From Plantago elongata (lineage: Eukaryota; Streptophyta; Magnoliopsida; Lamiales; Plantaginaceae): DNA of 46,160 nucleotides. Within the stretch, counting starts at the first letter, position 1. Each line of letters begins with the position of its first letter. This document shows positions 1 through 11,990 of this stretch, piece after piece. The DNA lies in contig JAYMSP010000592.1 of assembly GCA_036897095.1 (NCBI GenBank), forward strand, positions 1-46,160, read 5' to 3'. Under the pieces are notes generated by a model that saw nothing but the letters and a program-made list of their open reading frames with translations, did no database searches and had not been told where the DNA came from. Made by a program: the position numbers and the translations under genes.

Positions 1-332
1 TGACAAAGGCTGTTTATCGACGAAAGTTTGAAAAGACTATTCACCCCCCCCCCCCCCCTTCTAGTCTTTTCCTTTGCCATTATCTGGACCAACAATTTTG
101 TTTGATGGCTTTTTGTGTGATATTAATGGCATGATAGTATAATAAATGCAGATTGGTGGATAGCTGTTTAGTTTAGTATAATTCAGATTAGTGGGCTGGT
201 TTAGATTGATGTGTGTTGATAATGTTTAATGAGTTAACTTTGTTTAATTAGTGGATCGTTGTTTAGGTTCGTCTAATTGATGTTTAGTCAAATTTAGTTT
301 GCTAATGATTAGAGGGCTGGTATAGAACATCA
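1..332. other. AT-rich sequence upstream of the Harbinger transposase remnant
   Basis: No gene is seen here. The stretch holds a 15-base C homopolymer at 44-58 and T/G-rich sequence with loosely repeated phrases such as gggctggt at about 193 and 314. It probably belongs to the same PIF/Harbinger element as the downstream transposase. I could not identify a left terminal inverted repeat, so the element may begin outside the window. Confidence 0.5.
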
Positions 333-1790
333 ATGGTGTCATTGGTTCGAAAGCATATTAGGAATAAAACTGTCGTTTGTATGGCTCTTTGCATGATGCT
401 TGCTATTGGCTGGTACTACTATAGGAAGATTAGACCTCGTATGTTACGTAAGAAGAAGACACCATTACGATATCAAATTTTGGCAAAGAAGGGAGTCCAA
501 AAGGACTACATGGATAGGCTGACTTTAGAGAGCGATGTGAACTGCAAGAATGTCCTTAGGATGAGGAGAGAGACATTTGCTTAGTTTTGTTCGTTACTCC
601 TTGCGAGCGGTGGTTTAGATGACCGCCTCCACGTGTGTCTTGAAGAGAAAGTTGCAACCTTTCTCGCTGTACTTGGTCATCACACCAAGGAAAGGGTTGC
701 TATGTTTGGTTGGAGACGTAGTGGGTGGAATACTAGTACTTACATCAACGAGGTGTTGCAATGTGTGTTGCGATTACATACGATTCTACTTGCTCGTCCT
801 GAGCCAATTCTGCCTACTTGTGTTGAGGAGACTTGGTGCCATTTCAAGGTGGGCCGCTTACCTTTTGGTTTGATTCATACATTTGTAGTTGTTTGTCTGA
901 TAATTGGCTTATCAAATGCATCCATTAAACATGTTGATTTTCTGTTCCATGTAGGGTTGTCCTAGAGCACTCGATGGAACTTACATAGAGGTGGAAGCAG
1001 GCAGAGATATTCAGGCACACTACCGCAACAGAAAATGCTTCATATCCGTGAATTTGTTAGGTGCCTGTGACAAAGATATGGAGTTCATCTATGTCTTGAC
1101 TGGATGGGAAGGTTCAACAGCTGACGGAAGAGTCTTACGTAATGCAATGAATAGAGATGATGGATTTACAGTTCCACGAGGTATTCTACTTTAGCTCGAT
1201 ATATGCATTGAACTCTACAATATTGTTTGAACATGAGTACTGATTTAAATTGACTATTGAATGTACAAGTAACTATTATTTAGTTGACTCAAGGTACATG
1301 AATGCAGTTGGTTTTTTTACCTCGGTTCCGTAAGACAAGGTACCATTTGAAGGAGTTTGAAGAACCGAACATGGGACCACAAAATCCGAAGAAGTAGTAT
1401 AACCTGAAGCATGCATCTGCTAGAAATGTCTTTGAATGGACACGGGGTTTGTGGAATCCTTCGTTCACCATGCTTCTATCCATTGGAAACGCAGAATGAC
1501 ATCATCCTTGCTTGATGCCCCGTGCATAACTTCTTGAGAGAAGTTGATAGCGGTAATATGCTTGAGGATGAGGAAGAAGAAAAGGCTGTCAAAGCATCAA
1601 GGGAATCTGCAATACGGGCTCAAATATTGCAGATGGAGAACTAGAGGATAATGATCCCAAACTGATTGACACTCTTCGTAAAGATGATACGTGGTAACAG
1701 TACCGTCGTGACCTTGCAAGGAATGTACTATTACTGGCAGCTAAGGAAAGCAGGGATTGAACATGATGCCACAGTGGAGGATTCTTAGAT
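333..1790 (+). pseudogene. Degenerate PIF/Harbinger DDE transposase (HARBI1-like nuclease)
   Basis: The coding sequence is broken over several frames, but the order of blocks is that of plant PIF/Harbinger transposases. Residues from 333-584 form the N-terminal region, and 633-870 carries the HTH-like region. The block around 957-1190 has ALDGTYIEV, with the first catalytic Asp, and LTGWEGSTADGRVL, with the second. After a probable intron (about 1180-1282) comes LVDSRYMNAVG, then at 1341-1358 YHLKEF, whose Glu is the third DDE residue, and at about 1405-1470 HASARNVFEW. Frame changes and stops at 584, 1194 and about 1398 make it non-functional as it stands. The family cuts and pastes DNA at three-base TWA targets, usually with a Myb-like partner, which lies just downstream here. 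Family assignment is confident; exon limits are approximate. Confidence 0.85.
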
Positions 1791-1924
1791 TGCTACAACA
1801 TTTGAAATATTTTGGGGGTGTTTGAATTGACTGTATTGATGATTATGGATAATTTCTGTTAGATTTGGAACACAGATCAAATAACTATTTAAACTTGGAT
1901 CAGTTTGGTATCTATTTAAACTAA

Positions 1925-2245
1925 AATCAGATTGGTAATGATGTTTTTGTATTCTTAGTTTGATGATGTTGTTGTTTGAATCCCTTGATGAATCATGGAG
2001 TTGTAATCTGATTTGTAATATGATGTTGCTGGTGTATTGATGATGTTGATAATTTGTAATATGATGATGCTGAGTTTGATGATGGTATTGTATTCTGTGT
2101 TTGATGATGCTGTTGATTTGTAATTTGATGTCGATGATGCTCAATATATGACATTGCTGGTTGTAATCTACTTGTTTTATCATGGGGTTGTAATCTGATT
2201 GGTAATATGAAGTCTACGTTATCTGTTTGATGATGTTGACGTAAT
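1925..2245 (+). repeat. Degenerate TGATGATG/TTGTAAT-rich tandem repeat
   Basis: The stretch is built from recurring phrases such as tgatgatgttg and ttgtaatatgatg. A longer unit containing ggttgtaatctgatt or gagttgtaatctgattt recurs at about 1992 and 2179, roughly 187 bases apart. It lies between the transposase and the Myb-like ORF. The minus-strand open frames across it (1785-2183, 1993-2325) are rich in His/Gln/Asn because of the repeat and are not considered genes. Confidence 0.6.
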
Positions 2246-2254
2246 CTCGTATTT

Positions 2255-3535
2255 GTGTTATATTCAACTAGATGTTTCTGCTTTGTAGCTGCATATACTA
2301 ACTTGCTGATTATATTTGTGAACACGTTGATGTATGATTATGAGAGCGATGGCAGCATAGACATGACTTGCTACACTAAGAATGTAAGTATGGCTGCTAT
2401 AACAACAACAGCCACTGCAGCAACTGAAGCTACTGCAGCCCCTGTTGGAGAGAATTTATGTGCGACAAAAAAGAAAGGTAAGAAAAAGACTGCGAAGGTT
2501 TACCAAAAGTGGAAGACCAATGAAGAAATTGAGATGATTGACGCAATGAAGAAGGCTAAGGCTGCTGGTTTGAAGTCAAAATAAGGATTCAAAAGCAGTG
2601 GTTATCAGTTAATTTTAGCGAAGATGCAGGCGAAGTTCCCTGGTACTGGTTTAGCGATTAACCCACACATCAACAACAAGATTCATAGTTGGAAAGAATC
2701 ACATAAGGCAGTGTTGAGCCTTAAGCATATGAGTGGAAATGGTTGGTGTGATGTCAATAAAAGGTTTCTCTGCGATGATGAGTTGTGGGAAAAAATGTGC
2801 AAGGTACCTTCCATAACGCTCCATACATCGGGAATTCATCTTTTTGTACCAAATGTATACATGCTAATTCTTGTTTGGTTTTTGCATCGTGTCAACTATC
2901 AGGACCACCTAAACATGTTGAAAAATAAAGATAAGAAGTGGCCATACTTTGAAGACTGGTGCGAGGTTTGGGGGATAGACATTGCTACAGGCAAGTTATC
3001 TAAAGCATTTGGTGAATGTTTGAAGAAGATAATGGCTGATGGTAGAGCTTGTGATTCTGATGATCTTAACACAGGGTACACCCTAAATGCTGCTGATAAG
3101 AATGATGTTGAAGTTGATAAGCCGATGGGTGAGGGCCAAAAGGTTACTCGGTCTTGCATTCCAGACATTGGTGAGGGCATTGTGATGCCGAAGGAGAAGA
3201 AGCTTAAGGGAATGGTTGAGACTGACTATGCGTTCCTTGATAAGATGAATGGCTTTGTTTATTTTACTAAGACTGCACTGGTGGGATATTCAAGCTCGGA
3301 AAAGCCAACTGCTAATGATGAGGACACTGTTGATGTGATGAAGAGGCTGAATATGGAACTGACCATGCATAAAGGTCTAGTAGCTGCCTACAAAGTTGCA
3401 ATTGGTATGAAGCTCGTGAAGGATAAGTATTTGCTGGAGTACTTCTTCTCACTTTATGATGAAGACAAGGAAGAATTTGTGATCATTGAACTTCTTAACA
3501 TGGGAAGCATCATGGAACCAACTAACCATCCTTAG
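2255..3535 (+). pseudogene. Harbinger Myb/SANT-like accessory ORF with one in-frame stop
   Basis: This resembles the Myb/SANT-like DNA-binding protein (Myb_DNA-bind_3 type) that accompanies plant PIF/Harbinger transposases. Lysine-rich sequence and WKTNEEIEMIDAMKKAK precede a TAA at 2582-2584. The same frame then continues with the rest of the domain: MQAKFPGTGLAINPHINNKI, WKESHKAV, and GNGWCDVNKRFLCDDELWE. After an apparent in-frame GT-AG intron (2804-2902, 99 nt, no stops) the frame resumes with KKWPYFEDWCEVWG and IATGKLSKAF, both typical of the family. The C-terminal part to 3535 is a helical acidic/basic region. Except for the stop the gene is well preserved, so it decayed later than the transposase or was read through. 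Start choice is uncertain; the first ATG at 2255 gives a hydrophobic stretch that may not be coding. Confidence 0.8.
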
Positions 3536-4380
3536 AATTCTAATGTGATTGGAGCACAATGAGGTAAAATGTTAATGGATGAGCGTGCCGCTGTTTGCCT
3601 TTTGTTTACATTAATGATTCCATTAATGATTCCATTATGCAATGTTGTATTTTGAGTATTTGTCATTGTTGATGCTCATGTTGTCTAATCATGTTGTCGT
3701 CTTTTACTTTCACACATGTAGGTAGGAAATGGTATGATTATGATCTTTCCTTGTGGGCCATAGTCGTTTGAAAACAAGTATCGTATTGAATTGTTGTAAA
3801 CTGAATTCTTAAGATCGTAATGTAATGCCATTTCTAATTGCTGGTATTGTTGTTTTTAATTGATCATGTGTGTTGATTATTTGTCTGATCCCAGATTCTG
3901 CAGAAACCAAATGCTTGTGAGTATATGTATGTTTTCTGATTCTACAGAAATTTTGTTTGTTCATGAAATGTACTTTATGTTAGCATACGTTTTGAGTACA
4001 ATCTGGTGAAATGAAACATGACTACAATCTTCTACCAAGTATACACAGACCACCTTTAATGCAGGTCAAAAACAGTTTTATGGAGCTAAATTGGAGTGCA
4101 TAATAGGCACACATAATACAATAGTTCGAAATAGTGGTTTGCAACAAATAATCGATCGTAATTCATGTAAAAAAGCATGATTAAAGCCAACAGATCGAAC
4201 TTGGACATAGTATGATACCAGAAACACGAGGTCAACATAACTTGGACATGAAACTTACTAATTATTTGAGTTGGGATGTACTACTTGGTTTGTCAGAATC
4301 TGCATCTTCCTAGAGCATGAGGCAGCAGAGACACACTGAGACTGTAAAGCTGAAGAGAAATGGCTGTAGGGGCTGTCATA
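3536..4380. other. Non-coding AT-rich sequence, probable Harbinger interior
   Basis: No open frame with recognisable content was found on either strand. The part just after 3535 is likely the 3' UTR of the Myb-like ORF. A short direct repeat (ttaatgattccat) occurs at about 3612-3637, and tctgattctrcagaaa recurs at about 3894 and 3938. Confidence 0.5.
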
Positions 4381-4800
4381 TAGTGTAGAGTTATTTGGTT
4401 GGAGCTTATGGATAACGAGATTGCCTTATGTTCTTAACTCGATAACTGCTAGCCCCAAAGAACTCTTTTTCCTCTTCTGATTCAGATACATAACCACGAG
4501 ACTCAGTTCCGTCAAACAATAGCCCGAGATCACCCCACAAAGCATCTCCAATTGAAAAATACCACAAGTAACGCACATCCTCCTTCGAGTTGAAACAAAA
4601 GTGAAACTAGAGCACGTTAGAATCTGCTTATCTTATTTACTTCCATTTGAAGAAGACAAAAATTACAACTTTACCTTAATAATCTTATCCCAAGCACCTT
4701 CATGAGCATCGAAACGATTCGTAGCCATATCAAATTCATATCTCCTTTCATCATTTAACGTGAGAAACAGACCAAGTTGATATTTGTTTCATACATGTAT
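4381..4800 (-). pseudogene. Unrecognised minus-strand coding remnant (two candidate exons)
   Basis: On the minus strand, roughly 4795-4674 reads LNDERRYEFDMATNRFDAHEG followed by AWDKIIK and a GT donor. After about 60 bases and a CTAG acceptor near 4612, an open frame runs to about 4420 with phrases such as KEDVRYLWYFSIGDALWGDLG and SESEEEKEFFGASS before a stop. The amino-acid texture looks like real protein rather than random translation, and the two blocks are joined by plausible splice sites. I do not recognise the family, no clear start was found, and the upstream part toward 5100 gives nothing. It lies between the Harbinger Myb-like ORF and the GRF remnant, so it may be transposon cargo or an unrelated gene scrap. 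Confidence 0.35.
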
Positions 4801-5206
4801 ACAGTTTCATTACTAAAAGTATATAGTAGATAAGTTCAGGATACTCGATAAATCCGAGTTCTATGTGGACTCAACCATATCAACACATCTTATAGTATAG
4901 AATCAGCGACAAATATACAAGAACAAATAACGATCAACATATGTATTAGCATTATTACAACAAAGAACTCAGCTTATCATATCTAAATTTTCATTCAACA
5001 AAATGATAGACCTCCTAAATCTTTGAACACGTAAGTTCATTGCTACACTCAACATAAAAGCTGATAATTCATTTAGGGTATGCTTTACCTCTTCTCAAAT
5101 GCAGACCAAAGGGTCATCATGACAAGTGTGTGGCTTGGATCAAATTTCCATTATGCAATTTAATTTCTTACTTGGTTTATATACAACACCTACTCTTTTT
5201 TTTTTC

Positions 5207-5790
5207 TTCACTGAGCCATGGAAATCACCACTTTGTCGATCTCAGGCTAAGCGATTCCAATCATCCACACTAGATAATCATGCGAGAGGGTTTGCAAAGT
5301 GTCGACGTTTCAGGGTAAATCCTTCGATTCTCTTACATTATAGTTCTTCATTTTGTAGCTTACTCGCAAGTGAACAGAATTGGTACTTATGTCCAGCAAA
5401 CACATTACGGATGTCGCTACTGGCGATGGATTGATCTGGAACTAACTCTACACTACAAATCAGTGATTAAGAACTTGATAGTTGACAAAGCTCAAATGAT
5501 AGATCATATATCTAACCTTCAAGATCAGATTGCTTCACTAGAGATGGAACTCCAAATGTCAAGCTAGCTAGAAGAAAACTCGTTTGATATGGATGACGTC
5601 AGCAGCCTCGATGAACTGACAGGGTCTAGACGAAGCAGACGAAGTTAATCAACCAGCCACTGATCCAGCCCCACCAGTTCCGGTAGTCCTCCCTAACAAT
5701 GGACGTGTCGTTCCTCATGCTTATGGCGTTGTTTTTGTCTTTCTACCAATCGCAGTAATGTTCACCATCTTCGTGGGAACAAGCTTTTGA
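5207..5790 (+). pseudogene. Decayed GRF-type zinc-finger protein with C-terminal membrane anchor
   Basis: Three blocks match the layout of small plant GRF-zinc-finger proteins. First, CRSQAKRFQSSTLDN and HARGFAKCRRF (about 5234-5313) resemble the Cys...TSxTxxNPGRRFxxC half of the finger. Second, after a possible intron (GGTAAAT donor near 5314, TGTAG acceptor near 5359), YGCRYWRWID (from about 5410) is the second half, followed by a coiled-coil helix (HISNLQDQIASLEMELQ). Third, 5698-5790 encodes a hydrophobic C-terminal tail (YGVVFVFLPIAVMFTIFVG) ending in TGA. The blocks are in different frames, and the obvious splice sites do not restore phase, so it is probably a pseudogene. Such fingers bind nucleic acid in other proteins; the function of the plant membrane-anchored forms is not established. 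Confidence 0.55.
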
Positions 5791-6375
5791 ATGTGTGGCT
5801 CGTGCAATAACTCTATCGAATAACTGTTAGGATTTCATTCAAGATGGTTTATTTTGTTGTATTCTACTTTAATTAGCTTCGTTGCGTTCCAATTTTATTT
5901 TGTTGTATACATGTCGGACTGATTAAATGTAATCAGTCCTTATTCGAACTCTTTGAGGTTATATTGTAATTCGTTTCTATTATCCGTTTGAATTTTATAA
6001 TGAAGAACTAATTTCATTTATAAATCTACAATTTACATTTTTCAAAAAAAAAATTACCAATCAACATTTTAAAGTATAAAAAAGTAAGGGTACATTAGAT
6101 AATTTACAGCTACTTTGACCACACAACAAATACAAATCCGAAACTACAGATTTTACCAGTCAACATTGTCATTTTCAAATGCTAGTAAACACAATTTTTT
6201 TGAATATCAATCAATGTAAAAACTCGTAAAACTGCATTTCAAACAGTAGAAAAAATTAAACGGATTCAATTTTACACAATTTAAGTCGTTGATCGCGTTT
6301 ACAAATTTAAAAAGCCAATCACTGCCTAATGGGTAACTATTTGCCAAAATGGCGACCAACTAAACACTCCCTTGG
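5791..6375. mobile_element. Harbinger-like right terminal region
   Basis: The sequence is AT-rich and non-coding, with phrases such as accaatcaacatttt and accagtcaacattgtcattt of the sort seen in Harbinger subterminal regions. It ends near 6373 in ccaactaaacactccc, whose reverse complement (gggagtgtttagttgg) looks like a Harbinger-type terminal inverted repeat. The three bases that follow are ttg rather than the canonical TWA, and the matching left end was not found. The boundary is therefore a proposal. It lies about 190 bases upstream of the TATA box of the next gene. Confidence 0.4.
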
Positions 6376-6559
6376 CACATTTATATAGTTGGACGAGACG
6401 AGACCCAAAAACATGACAAATGGAAGCTCTTTTATTACTTTGAATTCTCATTGAATTCGGATATGAATACCAGCAAGGACGCCTCTGACATGACAATCAT
6501 CTTCTTCATCTGATCTCAATTCAATCCAAGTGATAGCACCCTATTTCTCTACTCTATTC

Positions 6560-6569
6560 TATATAAATA
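6560..6569 (+). promoter_or_regulatory. TATA box of the MCCB gene
   Basis: TATATAAATA lies 54 bases upstream of the ATG at 6623, in a CT-rich context (ctctactctattc). This spacing suits a short 5' leader starting near 6590-6600. Confidence 0.6.
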
Positions 6570-6622
6570 AACAAACACTTTTCATCGTTATCTAACAAAA
6601 ACATAGTGACGATTTTAGCAAA

Positions 6623-9600
6623 ATGTTCACCAATTTAGCTCGAAGAATCATCTCCCAATCGGCTTCTACCCGATCCACTCCACGGCAGCTTACCGACCCG
6701 ATCCGAAGCTTCTGCTCCAGTATTCTGCCCGACACATTGGACCGGAGCTCCGAATCGTTTGTTCGAAATTCAGAAGCTATGAAAGGGCTTATCTCGGAGC
6801 TCAATTCTCACATTCAGCAGGTATTGGCTTAGTTTCAATTTTGGTAATAATTTTGTATGGAATTGGTTGGTTGGCTGAGTTTTGAAATGGTAGGTGATTA
6901 ATGGAGGTGGAGCTGAAGCAGTGAAAAGGAACAGGAGTAGAAATAAGTTTCTTCCTAGGGAGAGAATTGAGCGCTTAATTGATCCTGGTTCATCTTTCCT
7001 TGAACTTTCTCAGGTTTGTGTTTTGCTTGTCATCTTGTTTTTCTTTCTTTCAAATTCGAGTCGAAATTATGAAATGTGAGTGTCATTGTTACTGCTGCAT
7101 ATGTGGTACTGGAAAGTAATCTTATGCAGAAAATTGTTTGAGTTTAGTTTTAAGTCCATCATTTTCGAATCATCTTGGCCTAATGAATCTGTAAAAGTTG
7201 AAACAGTTGCTGTAGTTTGCATATTGCACCAGAGTACAAGAATGGTAGTAGTATATATGCAAATGGACATTTTGCGAATTGCATTGGAAATATGAAATCC
7301 AAAATTGCTGGTGTATTGAAATGATGACTCGTGTATTTTTTGGTGCAGAAAGTTGGTATAGCTTAGTGTAACATCCATCATTTTTACCTTCAAATCCCCT
7401 AGGGCTAATTTATCTGTCAATCTAGAAGTGGTTCTATATTTTGCTTATGGCATTGAAGTAACACGGTGATAGTATCTCTAGGGATACTTAAAATACTAGT
7501 TCAAGAGCAGAAGGATTGCCATGGATGACTTCAGCAGTTTTTAGTGTTTATTTAGCTACTTATTATGACTTAAAGTTTGTCATGTATGGGGTATGCAAAC
7601 TCATCTTCTCGGTCCTACCTGCCTCCAATTTTCCTCCTCAGTCACCCCCAATCTATCCATTTGGCACTACCCAATGACCCATGTAACTAAAGTACCTAGT
7701 CGTTTGTGAAACTAATGAATCATTAACACATGTCAGTTACTGCGAGCTTACCTTCATCACCTATTGTATGGATACTGAAGTCAATTCTGGTCAGCTGACA
7801 TCTTCTTCTGTTAACTTAGCTTGCCGGCCATGAATTATACGAGCATCCATTACCGTCTGGTGGTATAATCACTGGTATTGGTGCTGTGCATGGGAAACTC
7901 TGCATGTTTGTTGCTAACGATCCCACTGTCAAAGGCGGAACATACTATCCCATCACAGTAAAGAAACATCTCAGGGCACAAGAGATTGCAGCTCAATGTA
8001 GACTGCCATGTGTCTATCTTGTGGACAGCGGAGGTGCTTTCCTACCAAAACAGGCTGAGGTCTTTCCGGACAGAGAAAATTTTGGTAGAATTTTCTACAA
8101 TCAAGCTAATATGTCTTCGGAAGGCATTGCCCAGATTGCATTAGTTTTAGGTTCTTGCACGGCTGGTGGAGCTTATATTCCTGCTATGGCTGATGAAAGT
8201 GTAATGGTCAAGGGAAATGGTACCATATTTCTTGCTGGACCTCCACTTGTCAAGGTTAGATGGGTCTCCGTTTTTTTTTAAATTACTGTAGTCGGTGCTC
8301 TAGCCCCCCCCTGGTTCTATGGCAGTTATGTATCTTTTCCTTCCAACATTTATTATTAAATATCTTCTATTTTCCTGAGCAATAATTATTGGAAATTTTA
8401 GTAGGCTGCTACCGGTGAGGAAGTTTCTGCTGAAGACTTAGGGGGTGCATCAGTTCATTGTAGAACATCAGGCGTCTCAGACTACTTTGCTCAAGGTAAT
8501 ACGTACGGCTTTTTTATTTGCCAAAATTTTGAAGGATTGAAGTTTTCTCTATGATCGATAAAAATCCTTTTTGTTTAAAAACCTATTTCATCGTGCCGTG
8601 AAACCAAATTTGTGTCTTTTTTGTAGATGAACGGCATGCACTTGCTATAGGGAGGAATATAGTCAAGAATCTGCATATGGCTGGCGGTATTGGTGGATGG
8701 GACCACATATCGCACTTCAAGGAGCCATTGTATGATGTAGAAGAACTTCGATCCATTGCGCCAACAGACCTCAAGCAGTCATTTGATGTGCGCTCAGTGA
8801 TATCTCGCATTGTTGATGGTAGTGAATTTGACGAATTCAAGAAATTGTACGGCACTGTGAGGCTTTAATCTCAGCTTTTTAAATAATATTTTCCTTGCCC
8901 CTCTGGTATTCTTCTGTAATACTGTTTTTACTTTTAACATGCGCAGACACTTGTAACGGGTTTTGCAAGAATCCTTGGACAACCTGTTGGCATCATTGGG
9001 AATAATGGAATATTGTTCAACGAATCTGCCATGAAAGGGGCCCATTTTATTGAACTGTGTACTCAACGGAACATCCCACTTATTTTTCTTCAAAATATCA
9101 CTGGATTCATGGTATGTGTTTCTGAGTTCCTACTTCTCAAGTGAATTGAGATATTTTCCTGTCAATTAGTATTTCGTAGTGTCATGAATGATGTACAATG
9201 TAGGTAACTGGACTTGTCATTGATGTTCTAATGAAAAAAGATTTCTGATTAACAGGACAAGTAGAAGTCTGTTACTAAATTATTTATTTGACTACTGGTT
9301 GTAGCTTACCTGATACCAGATATGCTTTAATGTTACATGACTCGAGTTGGAAAAAGGAGTATGACATATGATTTACTTGATTTACTTAGAAATTACACAG
9401 CTTCTGATGTATAGATATTGATGAACATAAGTTTGTCTGGACTTAGGACCTGTTCTCAATTACTGAACATATTTGATCTGGTCTGTGCACCGTAAGATAC
9501 AAATTACAGTTCCCTATAATTCCATTTCCAGATTATATAAATTCGCTTAGAATTGATATTTCATCTGCCTGCTTAGATTTTGAAATTCCATTTTAGTTTA

Positions 9601-11282
9601 TATTTCTCTCATCCTTATGATAGTGTTGGGAGTATTACACATACAATGTTTGATAGATTGCAAGAGATTCTGTATGACATACAACTGACAAACAAATACT
9701 GCAGGTTGGTTCAAAATCTGAGTCCAGTGGCATAGCAAAATCTGGAGCTAAAATGGTGATGGCAGTTTCTTGCGCAAAGGTTAGTTTTAATATCTTAATT
9801 CCTATGTGGGTCAGCCTTGTCCTCTACCTATTTATGAGCATATAAATCTTCCCACATCAATTTGTTACAGAAAGAAAAGAAAAACCTTAGGAAACCTGAC
9901 AATGCTTTTATACTTGTGCATTTTGGTCGTTTCATATCTTGGTGTAGGAATCCGGAAAAGCAAAGGAATTCACTTACATCTATCTTTCAATTTTACTCGT
10001 TTAGGTTCCAAAAATCACAGTTGTCATTGGTGGAAGCTTTGGTGCTGGAAACTACGCAATGTGTGGACGTGCATACAGCCCTGATTTCATGTTCTTTTGG
10101 CCAAATGCTAGAATATCTGTGATGGGCGGAGCTCAGGTAGGAAAGTGGCATGAGTGCAATCCATTGCCGTAATTTTCTTGCACTAAAACATGAACCATTC
10201 TTCTGTTTTTTTGCCTTTCTAATTGCGGAAGCTTCCAACCACTGACAGTCTGTTTTCTGAAATTTTGAAGAAAGAATTGGTCTATCAAAAAGAAATATTG
10301 TTTATTAGCTATGTCTTCTGCTGGGGTTTGAACTTTGAAATCTTACCTCCTCTTATGTCAGGTCCTAGATAATACTATGATAAGTCTCTTGCACCTTCTA
10401 CCCATGGACCATGGTACTTGTGTCAGTGTGTTTTACCCAATGAACTTAATTCCTATGGATACCAGCTAGTTTTGCATGACCATGGTCTGTCTTTTCATGT
10501 TTCATGTGTATACTATATGTAATGTAATTATTGCATCGATGCCTGGAAACGGACGATGTTAATCAAGTGTCAATCTGATGACAAAATTTTAATAACTGAA
10601 TAAAGGAATTCCAGTCTTCCATGTTTCAGTAGCACCCTAAATTTAATCTCTAGGAACTTTAGATTGAAGCTTTTGATATTCATTTCTCAGTTCAAATCTC
10701 TTTCTTCTTCAGGCTGCTGGAGTGTTGTCACAAATCGAACGGGCAAACAAGAAGAAAGCTGGAATCCAGGTGATATTCCAACCTTTGAATTCTCTGGACG
10801 GACCTTATAGAGTAGTGCACATTAATCGAGTGAAATAGCATTCACAAAGTTAATAGTAATAAGATCATTAGTAGCTCATATGACACACGCACAGCTACGT
10901 TTCTGTATCGGAGAATTAGATTAGCCTCCCCGTAGGGCGTATGTGTATGTCTATTTCAAAAGACGTAGTAATACTAGCCAAAATATATGTTCTCAGTAAG
11001 TTTAAGTGTGGAGCCTGAATGTTCATACTCTTGACTGGGAGCACACATTAACATGCATACATGGTTTCACTGCTGCAGTGGAGCAAGGAAGAGGAGGAAA
11101 AATTCAGAGCCAAAGTTGTGGAGGCATATGAAACAGAAGGGAGTGCATATTATTCTACTGCAAGGCTTTGGGACGATGGTGTCATTGACCCGGCAGATAC
11201 CAGAAAGATCTTGGGCCTTTGTGTTGCTGCTTCCTTAAACCGCGCCCCTGAGAGTACCAAATATGGAGTTTTCAGAATGTAA
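6623..11282 (+). CDS. MCCB: Methylcrotonoyl-CoA carboxylase beta subunit, mitochondrial
   Basis: This is the non-biotinylated carboxyltransferase subunit of 3-methylcrotonyl-CoA carboxylase, which moves carboxyl from biotin (on the alpha subunit) to 3-methylcrotonyl-CoA in mitochondrial leucine breakdown. Exons by GT-AG junctions that keep frame: 6623-6820, 6894-7013, 7820-8254, 8405-8495, 8627-8856, 8947-9111, 9705-9779, 10005-10136, 10713-10769, 11079-11282; 568 aa, near the usual plant length. The first 30 or so residues are Arg/Ser-rich, as in a mitochondrial presequence. Exon 3 carries [19 protein letters not shown] and [14 protein letters not shown], the N-lobe active-site Gly-rich loop. 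Exon 4 starts with [14 protein letters not shown]. Exon 8 carries [18 protein letters not shown] and [12 protein letters not shown], the C-lobe loop. The ending is TKYGVFRM. The start is the only ATG giving a presequence. No defects seen. Confidence 0.95.
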
Positions 11283-11990
11283 CTATTTATGACGACATAA
11301 AAGGTCAAGGTGGAAAGATAGGAGATTCAGCAAATTGTAAAGTAGACTTCAGCTCCTAGAGCAAACCTTGGCTGGCCGCAGTAAATGTTCATTCCCAATT
11401 TATCTTCCTGCAATGTTAAGAATCGATCAGACGTGGCCTGAAAATAATTGAACTAACAGATTAGGTCCGGAGATGGCCTCATGTCTGCTGTTCTTGGCCT
11501 GACAAGAAGCAAAGTGGCAAACGAAAATTTGTTCTATACATAGCTCTTACATTCTACTTGAATTGATGTACGGTTTAAAACTCACATAATTCGTTCAAAG
11601 AAAAGGAATGGTACAACAATAATCAAAATTAGGGCTCAAATAACTTTAGGGGTACGAATTTGTTTGCTCCATTATTCTTCTTCTCCAGCGAAGAATTTGC
11701 ATAGCTTAAACAACAATTTTTTTCCTTCAATCTTCATGGTTCAAGAATTCAGGGATTAAAGAAAGGGATGGCGAACTAGGTTAGCAAGACTACCTACAAT
11801 TTCAACCAAAACCATGAACAATTGGCTTTTCAAAACACTTCAGTAATCTTTTAAGAAAATTCTAATCAAATATCAATTTTACACATAGATGAACAAAAAA
11901 AAAGTCCTAGTAAAATGCTAAAATCAAATCAAACACAAAAAGGACAACCACTGAACAATATCTAACGAAATCCGTTCATTGCTACATGGC
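11283..11990. other. MCCB 3' UTR and spacer
   Basis: No coding content is seen. The first 300 or so bases probably hold the MCCB 3' UTR. The rest is A-rich spacer with several A homopolymers near 11880-11940. Confidence 0.5.

Noticed and set aside
1785..2325. Two overlapping minus-strand open frames rich in His, Gln and Asn
   Set aside because: They are translations of the TGATGATG/TTGTAAT repeat and have no domain content.
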